Assembly: GCA_017521875.1 (NCBI GenBank)
Contig: JAFXBH010000067.1
Coordinates: 1 to 9,170 of the forward strand
Source: Oscillospiraceae bacterium
GTDB lineage: Bacteria; Bacillota; Clostridia; Oscillospirales; Oscillospiraceae
Direction: 5' to 3'
DNA: 9,170 bases
Below, in pieces: positions 1 through 5,639 of the stretch; the first letter of the stretch is position 1, and each line of letters opens with the position of its first letter. A program made the translations under genes and the position numbers. The notes under the pieces were generated by a model. The model was not told the DNA's origin. It did no database searches and saw nothing but the letters and a program-made list of their open reading frames with translations.

Positions 1-83
1 AGCAGATCGTAACTGTTTTCTTTTTTGCGCAAGGCCAAGGCGGAAGCAACCAGCAATATCATAGGAACGATGTAATCAACCAT
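1..83 (-). CDS. spmB: Spore maturation protein B, N-terminal fragment cut by the window edge
   Basis: Only about the first 27 codons lie in the window. The ATG at 83..81 overlaps the spmA stop codon (TGA at 78..76), so the genes share eight bases (ATGGTTGA), a typical translational-coupling overlap. The visible protein begins MVDYIVPMILLVASALALRK and continues with a KENSYDL-like stretch. This is one hydrophobic N-terminal membrane segment followed by a charged turn, as at the start of SpmB. SpmA and SpmB are membrane proteins with nucleoside-recognition (Gate-type) domains, needed in Bacillus for spore core dehydration. The identification rests on the fragment plus its position directly after spmA, so it is good but not independent of context. 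Confidence 0.8.
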   Translation of the reverse strand, partial: MVDYIVPMILLVASALALRKKENSYDL

Positions 84-657
84 GCTTCCACAACTTTCCC
101 AAAACGCAGGCCATTGCTACACCCAATCCGGCTGAACAAAGACTGGTGATCCATACCGCCGGTAAAATATCAAAAGGGGAAACACACCCAAGACTTGACC
201 GTACCGCTGCAACATTGGCGGGAATCAGTTGGATGGACGCGGTGTTCAGCACCACCAGTTTGCAAAGTTCGTCTGTGGCAACGCCGTTTTGCCCCTTTGC
301 CATTCTCTGGGCAGCAAGAATCCCCATAGGGGTTGCAGCGTTGCCCAATCCCAGAAAATTGGCGCAGATGTTGGCGGAAAGACAGTTTTCTAAGTGAGAA
401 TCAGTCTTGGTACTGGGGAAAAGTCTGCGAAGCAGCGGCCGAAGTATCCGCGCCAGTTTTTTGGTAAGTCCGGCGGATTCCATCAGTTTGCCTACACCTG
501 TCCAAAGACATACAGACCCGGCCATGGAAACAGCCAAAGTGATACCTGCCTGCGCACCTTTGGGTATGGCTGCAGACAGTGCCCCGCCGTTTCCTGTCGT
601 GACGGCGGCTATGATGGAAATGGCTAAAAGCCCTGTCCATATCCAACTCATAATCAT
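76..657 (-). CDS. spmA: Spore maturation protein A, nucleoside-recognition (Gate) family membrane protein
   Basis: A 193-residue integral membrane protein with hydrophobic segments near residues 4-20, 38-56, 98-120, 135-155 and 165-188. The signature GLGNAATPMG (about 103-112) and the LIPANVAAVR stretch (144-153) match SpmA, as does the RPLLRRLFP turn near 73-81. The length is that of the family (about 195 aa). In Bacillus, SpmA and SpmB act in the mother cell to help dehydrate the spore core; the molecular activity is not settled. The start at 657 is chosen because GGGGAGGG (672..665) sits seven bases upstream; a second ATG two codons in (651) is possible. The ribosome site lies inside the 3' arm of a terminator-like hairpin, so read-through mRNA from rsmI should translate poorly. 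spmB follows with an eight-base overlap. Confidence 0.93.
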   Translation of the reverse strand: MIMSWIWTGLLAISIIAAVTTGNGGALSAAIPKGAQAGITLAVSMAGSVCLWTGVGKLMESAGLTKKLARILRPLLRRLFPSTKTDSHLENCLSANICANFLGLGNAATPMGILAAQRMAKGQNGVATDELCKLVVLNTASIQLIPANVAAVRSSLGCVSPFDILPAVWITSLCSAGLGVAMACVLGKLWKHG

Positions 658-703
658 AGAAAAACCCTCCCCTTTGCCAAATCTTATGCGGCAGAGGGGA
701 GGG
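658..703 (-). terminator. rsmI terminator hairpin that also masks the spmA ribosome-binding site
   Basis: Read leftwards just after the rsmI stop, CCCTCCCCTCTGCC (703..690) pairs with GGCAAAGGGGAGGG (678..665): 13 of 14 base pairs with one C-A mismatch, around an 11-base loop. TTTTTCT follows, then directly the spmA ATG. This is a textbook intrinsic terminator by shape. The 3' arm contains GGGGAGGG, the only convincing spmA Shine-Dalgarno sequence, so the same fold would hide it from ribosomes. Termination and masking are inferred from base pairing alone. Confidence 0.75.
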
Positions 704-709
704 ATATTT
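681..709 (-). promoter_or_regulatory. Possible sigma-E-type sporulation promoter for spmA
   Basis: On the minus strand AAATATC (709..703) is followed after 14 bases by CATAAGAT (688..681). The mother-cell sigma-E consensus, as I recall it, is roughly KMATAWW, about 14 bp, then CATACANT; the fit is partial (ATAT core of the -35; CATA and the final T of the -10). Bacillus spmA-spmB is transcribed with sigma-E, which makes the hit plausible. The -10 falls in the terminator loop, so a transcript starting about seven bases later would lack the 5' arm and leave the ribosome site open. Chance match is possible. Confidence 0.35.
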
Positions 710-1539
710 TAGTTTTCCAATGAGGCGTCGTACACAACATTCTTCGGCAGATTCAATTCTGCGGCTACTTGTTTGACCGCATCTTTGCGGCTGAAACCCT
801 GTTCCATCAGTTGGGCTACATGCTTTGCAGCATCCTCAGCAGTGGCAGTGACCTCTTTTTCAGGTTCTGCGCCTGCAACAACGAGTACATATTCTCCTTT
901 GGGGGGCTGATTGTTGTACAGTTCGACAGCGCCCTGCAGCGTGGTGCGGATCACTTCTTCGTAGAGTTTTGTCAGTTCCCGACACAGGCTGATGGGACGG
1001 TCACCCCCAAACACGGCAGCCATATCTTCCAGCGTTTTCAGCAGTTTATGGGGCGCTTCGTAGAAAATCATCGTCCGTTGCTCGTTGATCAGGGATTCCA
1101 AATGCTCCTTCCGGCTTTTTTTGGCGGTGGAGAGAAAACCCTCAAAGCAGAATCGGCCGGTGGCCTGTCCGGATATACTCAGTGCAGTCACCAAAGCACA
1201 GGGGCCGGGAATGGCACTGACGGTAATACCGGCAGCAACGCATTGTTTGACCAGGTCTTCACCGGGGTCAGAAATGGCAGGACTGCCGGCATCGGATACC
1301 AGTACGCAGGTTTCTCCTGCTAAGATCCGCTGCACGATCACATCGCCTTTTTGCGCCTTGTTGTGCTCAAAATAACTAATCAGGCTCTTTTTAATGCCCA
1401 AATGATTCAATAGTTTGGAGGAAACCCGTGTGTCTTCCGCGGCAATAAAATCTGCTTTTTCCAGAGTTTCCCGGCAGCGAATGGAAATGTCGGAGAGATT
1501 TCCAATGGGTGTGGGAACCAAATATAACATACCTGCCAT
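709..1539 (-). CDS. rsmI: 16S rRNA (cytidine(1402)-2'-O)-methyltransferase RsmI
   Basis: This 276-residue SAM-dependent enzyme of the tetrapyrrole-methylase fold 2'-O-methylates C1402 of 16S rRNA in the decoding centre; with RsmH (N4 of the same base, encoded at 5636 here) it builds m4Cm1402. Family blocks run in order: PTPIGNL (9-15), AEDTR (34-38), SDAGSPAISDPG (82-93), PGPCA (111-115) and FEGFL (132-136). A C-terminal extension contains a FSRKDAVKQVA-like segment as in Firmicute RsmI. The start at 1539 has TTTAGGAGG seven bases upstream; an internal Met at codon 4 lacks such a site. That AGGAGG overlaps the stop codon (TAG, 1553..1551) of the preceding methyltransferase gene, leaving an 11-base gap, so the two are almost certainly co-transcribed. 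B. subtilis names this gene yabC. Confidence 0.96.
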   Translation of the reverse strand: MAGMLYLVPTPIGNLSDISIRCRETLEKADFIAAEDTRVSSKLLNHLGIKKSLISYFEHNKAQKGDVIVQRILAGETCVLVSDAGSPAISDPGEDLVKQCVAAGITVSAIPGPCALVTALSISGQATGRFCFEGFLSTAKKSRKEHLESLINEQRTMIFYEAPHKLLKTLEDMAAVFGGDRPISLCRELTKLYEEVIRTTLQGAVELYNNQPPKGEYVLVVAGAEPEKEVTATAEDAAKHVAQLMEQGFSRKDAVKQVAAELNLPKNVVYDASLEN

Positions 1540-1550
1540 AAGATGGCCTC

Positions 1551-2240
1551 CTAAATGTGATAAAATTTGCGATAAAAGTCCGACGGACTGCCGAAACGGT
1601 CTTTCAAAGTGTTTTCTTCAATGATAAGACCGGGTTTTCCGCCCTTGCGGCATTGCAATAACACAAGGTTAATGGGGTCGTCCGGCCTGTGTCGAATCAG
1701 TTGCAACCGTTTGGGTTCTAGTTGAACTGCGGCAGCACAGGCGCACAGTTCTGCCAATCGCTCCGGTTTGTGTACCAGAAAGAAATCACCGCCATATCGG
1801 ATTGCCCATGCGGCAGAGCGAAACAGTTCCTGTAATGTGCAGGCGGTTTCGTGCCTTGCGACGGTGTTGTTGGTGTTTTGAGAACCGGGAGGGAAGTAAG
1901 GAGGGTTGGACACGCAGCAATCAAAACTGCCCGGAGAAAATAAGGAGGGTACGGACTGTAAATCACCACATATACTGGTTAGACGGTCTGTAATGTTATT
2001 GGCCATACTGTTATAAAGCGCCATGCTGTGGGCATCAGCGTTGATTTCCACACCGGTGACGGTACAGGTAGGATCATTGGCACAAAGCATTAAACCCAGC
2101 GTTCCGCAACCGGAACCCAGATCCAGCACTTTGGCCTGGCGGGGCAGATGCACAAAACCGCTTAACACCATGGAATCTGTGCTGAGAGGGAATGCTCCTT
2201 CACACAGTTCTAAAGTAAATCCATTGTGTAAAAATTCCAT
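1551..2240 (-). CDS. trmN6: TrmN6/YabB-like tRNA1(Val) (adenine(37)-N6)-methyltransferase family protein
   Basis: A class I SAM methyltransferase of about 229 residues. From the chosen start, the SAM-binding glycine loop VLDLGSGCGTLGL is at about 38-50, an acidic motif II end (GVEIN) near 64-68, and the N6-adenine catalytic motif NPPY at about 112-115. This pattern and the length match the YabB/TrmN6 group, which in E. coli methylates A37 of tRNA1(Val); the exact substrate here is inferred. Placing it before rsmI resembles yabB-yazA-yabC of Bacillus, without yazA. An upstream ATG at 2252 adds four residues, but GGAGG at 2249..2245 lies between the two ATGs, five bases before ATG 2240, so 2240 is preferred. 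There is almost no room for a promoter between the ferredoxin terminator and this gene, so expression may depend on read-through. Confidence 0.88.
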   Translation of the reverse strand: MEFLHNGFTLELCEGAFPLSTDSMVLSGFVHLPRQAKVLDLGSGCGTLGLMLCANDPTCTVTGVEINADAHSMALYNSMANNITDRLTSICGDLQSVPSLFSPGSFDCCVSNPPYFPPGSQNTNNTVARHETACTLQELFRSAAWAIRYGGDFFLVHKPERLAELCACAAAVQLEPKRLQLIRHRPDDPINLVLLQCRKGGKPGLIIEENTLKDRFGSPSDFYRKFYHI

Positions 2241-2267
2241 AGTACCCTCCATAGATCTCTCAGCCTA

Positions 2268-2315
2268 AGAAAAAATCAGCTTGCGTACTGGGCATACCCG
2301 GCTACGCAAGCTGAT
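2268..2315 (-). terminator. Strong intrinsic terminator after the ferredoxin gene
   Basis: Read leftwards, ATCAGCTTGCGTA (2315..2303) pairs perfectly over 13 bp with TACGCAAGCTGAT (2287..2275). The 15-base loop contains a small GGG/CCC inner helix. The stem runs straight into TTTTTTCTT (2275-2267). It starts 16 bases after the ferredoxin stop codon. There is no T-run in the rightward direction, so it acts only on leftward transcription. It isolates the small abundant ferredoxin transcript from the methyltransferase genes downstream. Confidence 0.9.
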
Positions 2316-2330
2316 AGCAGAATCGGAGAA

Positions 2331-2501
2331 TCAGCCTTCTACGATTGCTTCGGTGGGGCAGTTGGCGGCGCAGGAGCCACAGTCAACGCAGACGTCAGCA
2401 TCGATCACGAAGATCTCATCGCCCTCAGAGATAGCTTCTACGGGACAGTTGTCAGCGCAGGAGCCGCACTTGACGCAAGCATCAGTAATTTTGTAAGCCA
2501 T
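2331..2501 (-). CDS. Small 2[4Fe-4S] clostridial-type ferredoxin
   Basis: A 56-residue protein. Two complete cluster motifs are visible: C9-x2-C12-x2-C15-x3-C19-P20 and C38-x2-C41-x2-C44-x3-C48-P49, with the internal pseudo-twofold repeat typical of bacterial ferredoxins (CGSCADNCP and CGSCAANCP). It is a soluble low-potential electron carrier, in anaerobes typically serving pyruvate:ferredoxin oxidoreductase, hydrogenase or Rnf; the partner here cannot be told. TTAATGGAGGG, about seven bases before ATG 2501, supports the start. It is monocistronic: its own promoter-like sequence lies upstream in the divergent region and a strong terminator follows. Codon choice (GGC, TCC, TGC, GTC-rich) looks biased compared with neighbours, as expected for an abundant protein. 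Confidence 0.96.
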   Translation of the reverse strand: MAYKITDACVKCGSCADNCPVEAISEGDEIFVIDADVCVDCGSCAANCPTEAIVEG

Positions 2502-2530
2502 AATTTTCCCTCCATTAAGTATGTTATGTC

Positions 2531-2545
2531 CATTCCAGAGGAATG
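2531..2545 (-). other. Small hairpin in the ferredoxin mRNA leader
   Basis: CATTCC, a three-base loop, and GGAATG form a perfect 6-bp stem in the leader. If transcription starts near 2546, this hairpin lies at the very 5' end of the mRNA and about 20 bases from the ribosome site. A 5'-terminal stem of this kind often stabilises short abundant transcripts; that role is inference. Confidence 0.4.
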
Positions 2546-2552
2546 CAACTTT

Positions 2553-2561
2553 ATTTTAGCA
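2553..2561 (-). promoter_or_regulatory. Extended -10 promoter candidate for the ferredoxin gene
   Basis: TGCTAAAAT on the minus strand combines a TGN extension with a five-of-six -10 (TAAAAT). No good TTGACA-like -35 is present at 16-18 bp, which is tolerated by extended -10 promoters. Predicted start near 2546 gives a leader of about 45 bases. The palindromic DNA at 2556-2580 overlaps the region between -35 and -10. Confidence 0.45.
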
Positions 2562-2581
2562 TGGATTTTGCAAAATGCTAT
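2556..2581. repeat. Overlapping palindromes in the ferredoxin/clpC divergent promoter
   Basis: TAGCAT (2557-2562) and ATGCTA (2575-2580) are inverted copies, and between them ATTTTGCAAAAT (2565-2576) is itself a perfect 12-bp palindrome whose centre is 2 bp off. The outer arms TTAGCA...TGCTA recall the ends of the HrcA operator CIRCE (TTAGCACTC-N9-GAGTGCTAA), but the inner CTC/GAG bases are missing and the inner spacing is 14 rather than 15. A regulator site is likely; its identity is open. Confidence 0.45.
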
Positions 2582-2584
2582 CAT
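2556..2584 (+). promoter_or_regulatory. Divergent promoter candidate for clpC
   Basis: TTAGCA (2556-2561, four of six) is followed after 17 bp by TATCAT (2579-2584, five of six), with TGC directly before the -10 making it an extended -10. Predicted start near 2591 gives a leader of about 60 bases. It overlaps the leftward ferredoxin promoter almost completely. An alternative -10, TATATT at 2603-2608, lacks a convincing -35. No CtsR heptad repeat (GGTCAAA type) is visible. Confidence 0.4.
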
Positions 2585-2651
2585 TTTTTTAAAAAAGTGC
2601 CGTATATTTTTGAAATCCTGAGGGAAGAATTTTCGAAGTCAGGAGGTACTT

Positions 2652-4976
2652 ATGCGGTATAGCACACAAACGGAAAAAATTTTACGCTCGGCAGCCGGAG
2701 TTGCAAGAGATTTGGGACACGGTTATGTAGGTACGGCCCATCTGTTGGTGGCTATGGCAAGGGAAACGGATGCGGCTGGATCGTTGCTCCATTCTGTGGG
2801 TATCAGTCCGAAAATGGCAGAGTCAATGGTAGCGGTTTTGTATGGGATGGGAACACCGGGCTTGCCTCTTCCGCAGGGATTTTCCAGCCAAATGCGTCGA
2901 GTCTTACATTTTGCAGGCCGGGAGGCAGCGTATCAACAATCTATTGCGGTAGAACCGACCCATATTCTGCTATCTGTTTTACGGCAGGAAAAAACAGCGG
3001 CAAAGGAACTGCTCATTCTTAGCGGTGTGAATACAGAGGAATTGTTTAGTCAGACGGTGGAGTCCTTGCAATGGCAAACAAAGAAACCGAGCAATAAAAA
3101 TAAGGAGGCGGTTACAACGAAGTTACTGGAGCAATTCAGTGAAGATCTGATTCTGAAGGCAGCAACGATGGAGCCGGTAATCGGTCGGGAACAGGAAATC
3201 GATACGGTGATCGGCATACTAAGTCGCAAGAATAAAAATAACCCTGCTTTGGTAGGAGAACCGGGTGTAGGGAAAACGGCAATCGCAGAGGGACTGGCAC
3301 AACGTATGGCGGCAGGTGCTGTGCCGCCTCAACTAAAAAATAAAAGGCTGTATAGCCTGAATATGGCCAATCTTGTTGCGGGAACCAAATACCGTGGAGA
3401 ATTTGAAGAACGGCTGCGGGATGTGCTGGCGGAGATTCGACGGTCAGGAGATGTTATCCTGTTTGTAGATGAGATGCATACCATTGTAGGCGCCGGTGCA
3501 GCAGAAGGTGCTATTGATGCAGCCAATATTCTGAAACCCGCATTGGGCAGAGGGGAATTGCAAATGCTTGGCGCCACTACGATGACTGAGTACAAAAAAT
3601 TCATTGAAAAAGACCCGGCACTGGAGCGACGATTCCGCCCGGTAATGGTGGAAGAACCGGACAGAGAAGCAACGCTTGCTATTTTACACGGCCTCAAACC
3701 GGGACTGGAACGCCACCACCATATTCGTATTACTGAAGAGGCTATTCAGGAAGCGGTGAAACTCTCAGTTCGTTACCTGCCGGACCTTTACCTCCCGGAT
3801 AAGGCAATTGACCTATTGGATGAGGGAGCCTCCCACGCCAGAATGGAAGACCTGTACGCAGGGAAAAACACGGAACGACAGGAATTGGAGGAAGAACTGC
3901 AGGAGGCGGTGCGGGAAAGCCGGTATGAAAAAGCGGCCCAACTTCGGGATAAAATGCAGCGTATGGCAGCGCGCAGTACAGAGGGTAGACGGAGCAAAAC
4001 TGTAACTGCTACCGATGTGGCGTGGGCAGTATCAGCCCGGACAGGAATCCCGGTAGGCAGACTGACTGCCAACCGAAAACAGCGCCTATTGCAACTGGAA
4101 TCCATTCTGGAAAAACAGGTAGTTGGACAAACAGAAGCCATTGGTAAAGTGGCGGAATGTGTGCGTCGTGGCCTTTGCGGAATTCGAGAGGAGACCAGAC
4201 CTGTGGCCAGCCTGATTCTCACCGGCCCTACCGGTGTAGGAAAAACAGAACTGTGTCGCGTCCTTGCCCAGGAACTGTTTGGCAGTAAGGACGCGATGAT
4301 TCGTCTGGATATGACGGAATTTATGGAGAAGCATACGGTTGCCCGGCTGATTGGCGCTCCTCCCGGCTATGTGGGATACGAGGAGGGTGGTAAACTGACG
4401 GAAGCAGTCCGTCGCAGACCCTATTGCCTGGTGCTGCTGGACGAACTGGAGAAGGCTCACCCGGATGTGACAGGAATATTACTACAGATTATGGAAGAAG
4501 GCGTCCTGACTGATGCAACCGGCCGACGGGTCAGTTTCCGGAACGCAATTGTGATTATGACCTCCAATTTAGGTGGAAATCTCAAAGGAAATGGTCTGGG
4601 ATTCCAACCAGCCGGGAAACAAGATCAGACAGAGGAAACCTTACGAAAACATTTCACGCCTGAATTCTTGGGACGGTTGGATGCTGTTGTACCGTTTAAA
4701 CCTTTGGAACAAAATGCATTGGAAGAGATCGCACGAAAATATCTGAATCAACTGCAAGGCAGGGCAGCAGCGATGGGAATCCAAATTATATTCCCCAAAG
4801 AACTGGCTACAGATATAAGCATAAAAGGTAAGCGACAGGGTGGCGCCCGACAGATCCGTCATTTGGTGCAGCAACAGGTGGAGGGGCCGTTGGCGGTATT
4901 CTTGCTGCAATGCTCCCGAAAGCCCGGAAAGGTCTATGCGAAACTGGAAAATGACAGGGTGATTTTCCATTTATGA
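2652..4976 (+). CDS. clpC: ClpC-type AAA+ unfoldase, ATP-dependent Clp protease ATP-binding subunit
   Basis: A 774-residue class I Hsp100 protein that unfolds proteins and feeds them to the ClpP peptidase in the cytoplasm. Order of parts: double Clp N-domain (about 1-140); AAA-1 with Walker A GEPGVGKT (202-209), Walker B ILFVDE (269-274) and arginine finger in ERRFRP (325-330); a short middle region with a UVR-type motif (about 410-440, [10 protein letters not shown] to [11 protein letters not shown]); AAA-2 with Walker A GPTGVGKT (525-532), Walker B LVLLDE (593-598) and sensor-2 GARQIR (731-736). LGF at 649-651 in AAA-2 is the ClpP-docking tripeptide, absent in ClpB. The UVR motif marks ClpC rather than ClpA. 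Slightly shorter than Bacillus ClpC (about 810). AGGAGG five bases before ATG 2652 fixes the start. It stands alone: no ctsR, mcsA or mcsB beside it. No clear terminator follows. Confidence 0.94.
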   Translation: MRYSTQTEKILRSAAGVARDLGHGYVGTAHLLVAMARETDAAGSLLHSVGISPKMAESMVAVLYGMGTPGLPLPQGFSSQMRRVLHFAGREAAYQQSIAVEPTHILLSVLRQEKTAAKELLILSGVNTEELFSQTVESLQWQTKKPSNKNKEAVTTKLLEQFSEDLILKAATMEPVIGREQEIDTVIGILSRKNKNNPALVGEPGVGKTAIAEGLAQRMAAGAVPPQLKNKRLYSLNMANLVAGTKYRGEFEERLRDVLAEIRRSGDVILFVDEMHTIVGAGAAEGAIDAANILKPALGRGELQMLGATTMTEYKKFIEKDPALERRFRPVMVEEPDREATLAILHGLKPGLERHHHIRITEEAIQEAVKLSVRYLPDLYLPDKAIDLLDEGASHARMEDLYAGKNTERQELEEELQEAVRESRYEKAAQLRDKMQRMAARSTEGRRSKTVTATDVAWAVSARTGIPVGRLTANRKQRLLQLESILEKQVVGQTEAIGKVAECVRRGLCGIREETRPVASLILTGPTGVGKTELCRVLAQELFGSKDAMIRLDMTEFMEKHTVARLIGAPPGYVGYEEGGKLTEAVRRRPYCLVLLDELEKAHPDVTGILLQIMEEGVLTDATGRRVSFRNAIVIMTSNLGGNLKGNGLGFQPAGKQDQTEETLRKHFTPEFLGRLDAVVPFKPLEQNALEEIARKYLNQLQGRAAAMGIQIIFPKELATDISIKGKRQGGARQIRHLVQQQVEGPLAVFLLQCSRKPGKVYAKLENDRVIFHL

Positions 4977-5015
4977 TTCCTGAAAACCCAGTACAAATAA
5001 TGAAAGATTCTTTTA

Positions 5016-5077
5016 AAAATTACAAAATGTAACGCTTTCTTCTATTTTTATAGAACAATCGTTCTAAAATTACAAAA
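5016..5077. repeat. Direct repeat AAAATTACAAAA, two copies 50 bp apart
   Basis: The 12-base string AAAATTACAAAA occurs at 5016-5027 and again at 5066-5077, exactly 50 bp apart (about five helical turns). The two copies flank a LexA-like palindrome in the clpC-mraZ gap. In such AT-rich DNA a chance 12-mer repeat is possible, but the exact phasing suggests a possible protein-binding pair. Confidence 0.35.
5051..5066. promoter_or_regulatory. LexA (SOS-box)-like palindrome upstream of the dcw cluster
   Basis: TAGAAC-AATC-GTTCTA is a perfect inverted repeat with 6-bp arms. Its core GAAC-N4-GTTC matches the Gram-positive LexA operator (CGAAC-N4-GTTCG) at every core base; the outer C/G are T/A-shifted (A and T here). 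It lies about 60 bp upstream of the -35 of the mraZ promoter and overlaps a weak TAAAAT (5065-5070) that could be the -10 of another promoter. LexA binding is inference. Confidence 0.45.
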
Positions 5078-5097
5078 ACCGGTGTTTTTTGCATATT

Positions 5098-5138
5098 TTT
5101 TTGAAAAATCAGCAAAAAAAGTGTTGATTTTTCAAAAA
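5098..5138. repeat. Perfect 14-bp inverted repeat across the mraZ -35 region
   Basis: TTTTTGAAAAATCA (5098-5111) is repeated exactly in inverse as TGATTTTTCAAAAA (5125-5138), around 13 bases rich in A. The right arm overlaps the -35 hexamer TTGATT (5124-5129). No T-run follows on the plus strand, so it does not look like the clpC terminator; an operator or a DNA cruciform is more likely. Function is unknown. Confidence 0.6.
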
Positions 5139-5152
5139 CTATCCTTTATACT
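5124..5152 (+). promoter_or_regulatory. Sigma-A promoter of the mraZ operon
   Basis: TTGATT (5124-5129, four of six) and TATACT (5147-5152, five of six) are separated by exactly 17 bp, the optimum. Transcription should start near 5158-5160, giving a leader of about 52 bases that begins right at the first MraZ box. This is the best-formed housekeeping promoter in the window. Confidence 0.75.
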
Positions 5153-5157
5153 ATCAG

Positions 5158-5195
5158 TAAATGGAGCAAAATGGTAGTAAAGTGGAGCAAAATGG
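5158..5195 (+). promoter_or_regulatory. Four MraZ-box repeats: predicted MraZ autoregulatory operator
   Basis: Four direct repeats TAAATGG (5158-5164), AAAATGG (5168-5174), AAAGTGG (5179-5185) and AAAATGG (5189-5195) have TGG spacings of 10, 11 and 10 bp, all on one face of the helix. MraZ is a ring-forming repressor known to bind short phased repeats (TGGGN in E. coli, AAAGTG[G/T] in Mollicutes) before its own gene. The array runs from the predicted start site, and its last copy merges into the ribosome site GGAGGAGGTGATC. Confidence 0.85.
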
Positions 5196-5210
5196 AGGAG
5201 GTGATCGCAA

Positions 5211-5639
5211 ATGATCGGAAAATATTCTGCAAAGTTAGACGAGAAAAACCGGCTTTTTGTACCGGCAAAACTCCGGGCAGAATTGGGTGAAGATTTTTTT
5301 GTAACCCTGGGTGTCAATTGCGGTTGCCGTTGCCTGACGGTGTATACCGCCAAGGATTGGAATACATTGAGCGAGAACTATAATATGCTGCCAATCTCCC
5401 AGCGTTCTGCAGCCACCAGCCTGATCTTTATGAACGCAACGGAATGCAATCCCGATAAGCAGTTTCGGTTCACCTTGACCCAGTTTCTGTTGGACTATGC
5501 CGGTATCGGTAAAGATGTTATGATCGTCGGTCGTGCCGGTCAGGCGGAAATTTGGGATGCTGCTGAATTTAAGAAGTTCGAAGAAGAGAATCTTACGCCT
5601 GAAAAATTGCTGGCATCTTTGGAGGCGATCGGACTATGA
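5211..5639 (+). CDS. mraZ: Transcriptional regulator MraZ
   Basis: A 142-residue DNA-binding protein with two SpoVT-AbrB-like halves (about 5-50 and 77-125), the usual MraZ length and layout. The DNA-contact motif DxxxR appears in each: D10-EKN-R14 and D82-KQF-R86; the second lacks the common glycine before R. MraZ proteins form ring oligomers that bind repeats ahead of the operon and adjust expression of division and wall genes; direction of control varies between species. The very strong site GGAGGAGGTGATC directly precedes ATG 5211. Its stop overlaps the rsmH start (ATGA, 5636-5639), so translation is coupled. Promoter and repeat operator are visible upstream. Confidence 0.96.
   Translation: MIGKYSAKLDEKNRLFVPAKLRAELGEDFFVTLGVNCGCRCLTVYTAKDWNTLSENYNMLPISQRSAATSLIFMNATECNPDKQFRFTLTQFLLDYAGIGKDVMIVGRAGQAEIWDAAEFKKFEEENLTPEKLLASLEAIGL

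Noticed and set aside
769..1323. A 184-codon open frame on the plus strand opposite rsmI
   Set aside because: RsmI motifs are complete on the minus strand; the plus-strand translation has no domain features.
2241..2252. The longer trmN6 start at 2252
   Set aside because: GGAGG lies between the two ATGs and serves the one at 2240; upstream of 2252 there is only a weak GAGAG.
2281..2496. A plus-strand open frame of 71 codons over the ferredoxin
   Set aside because: The opposite strand encodes a perfect two-cluster ferredoxin; the plus frame has low-complexity Ser/Thr/Gln content and is an artefact of that repeat.
2652..4976. ClpB or ClpA instead of ClpC
   Set aside because: The middle region is a short UVR-type motif rather than the long ClpB coiled coil, and the LGF docking tripeptide excludes ClpB; ClpA has no UVR motif.
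5074..5089. AAAAAC-CGGT-GTTTTT followed by TTGCATATTTTTTT as the clpC terminator
   Set aside because: The stem is only six, mostly A-T, pairs and would be too weak; kept as a possibility but not annotated.
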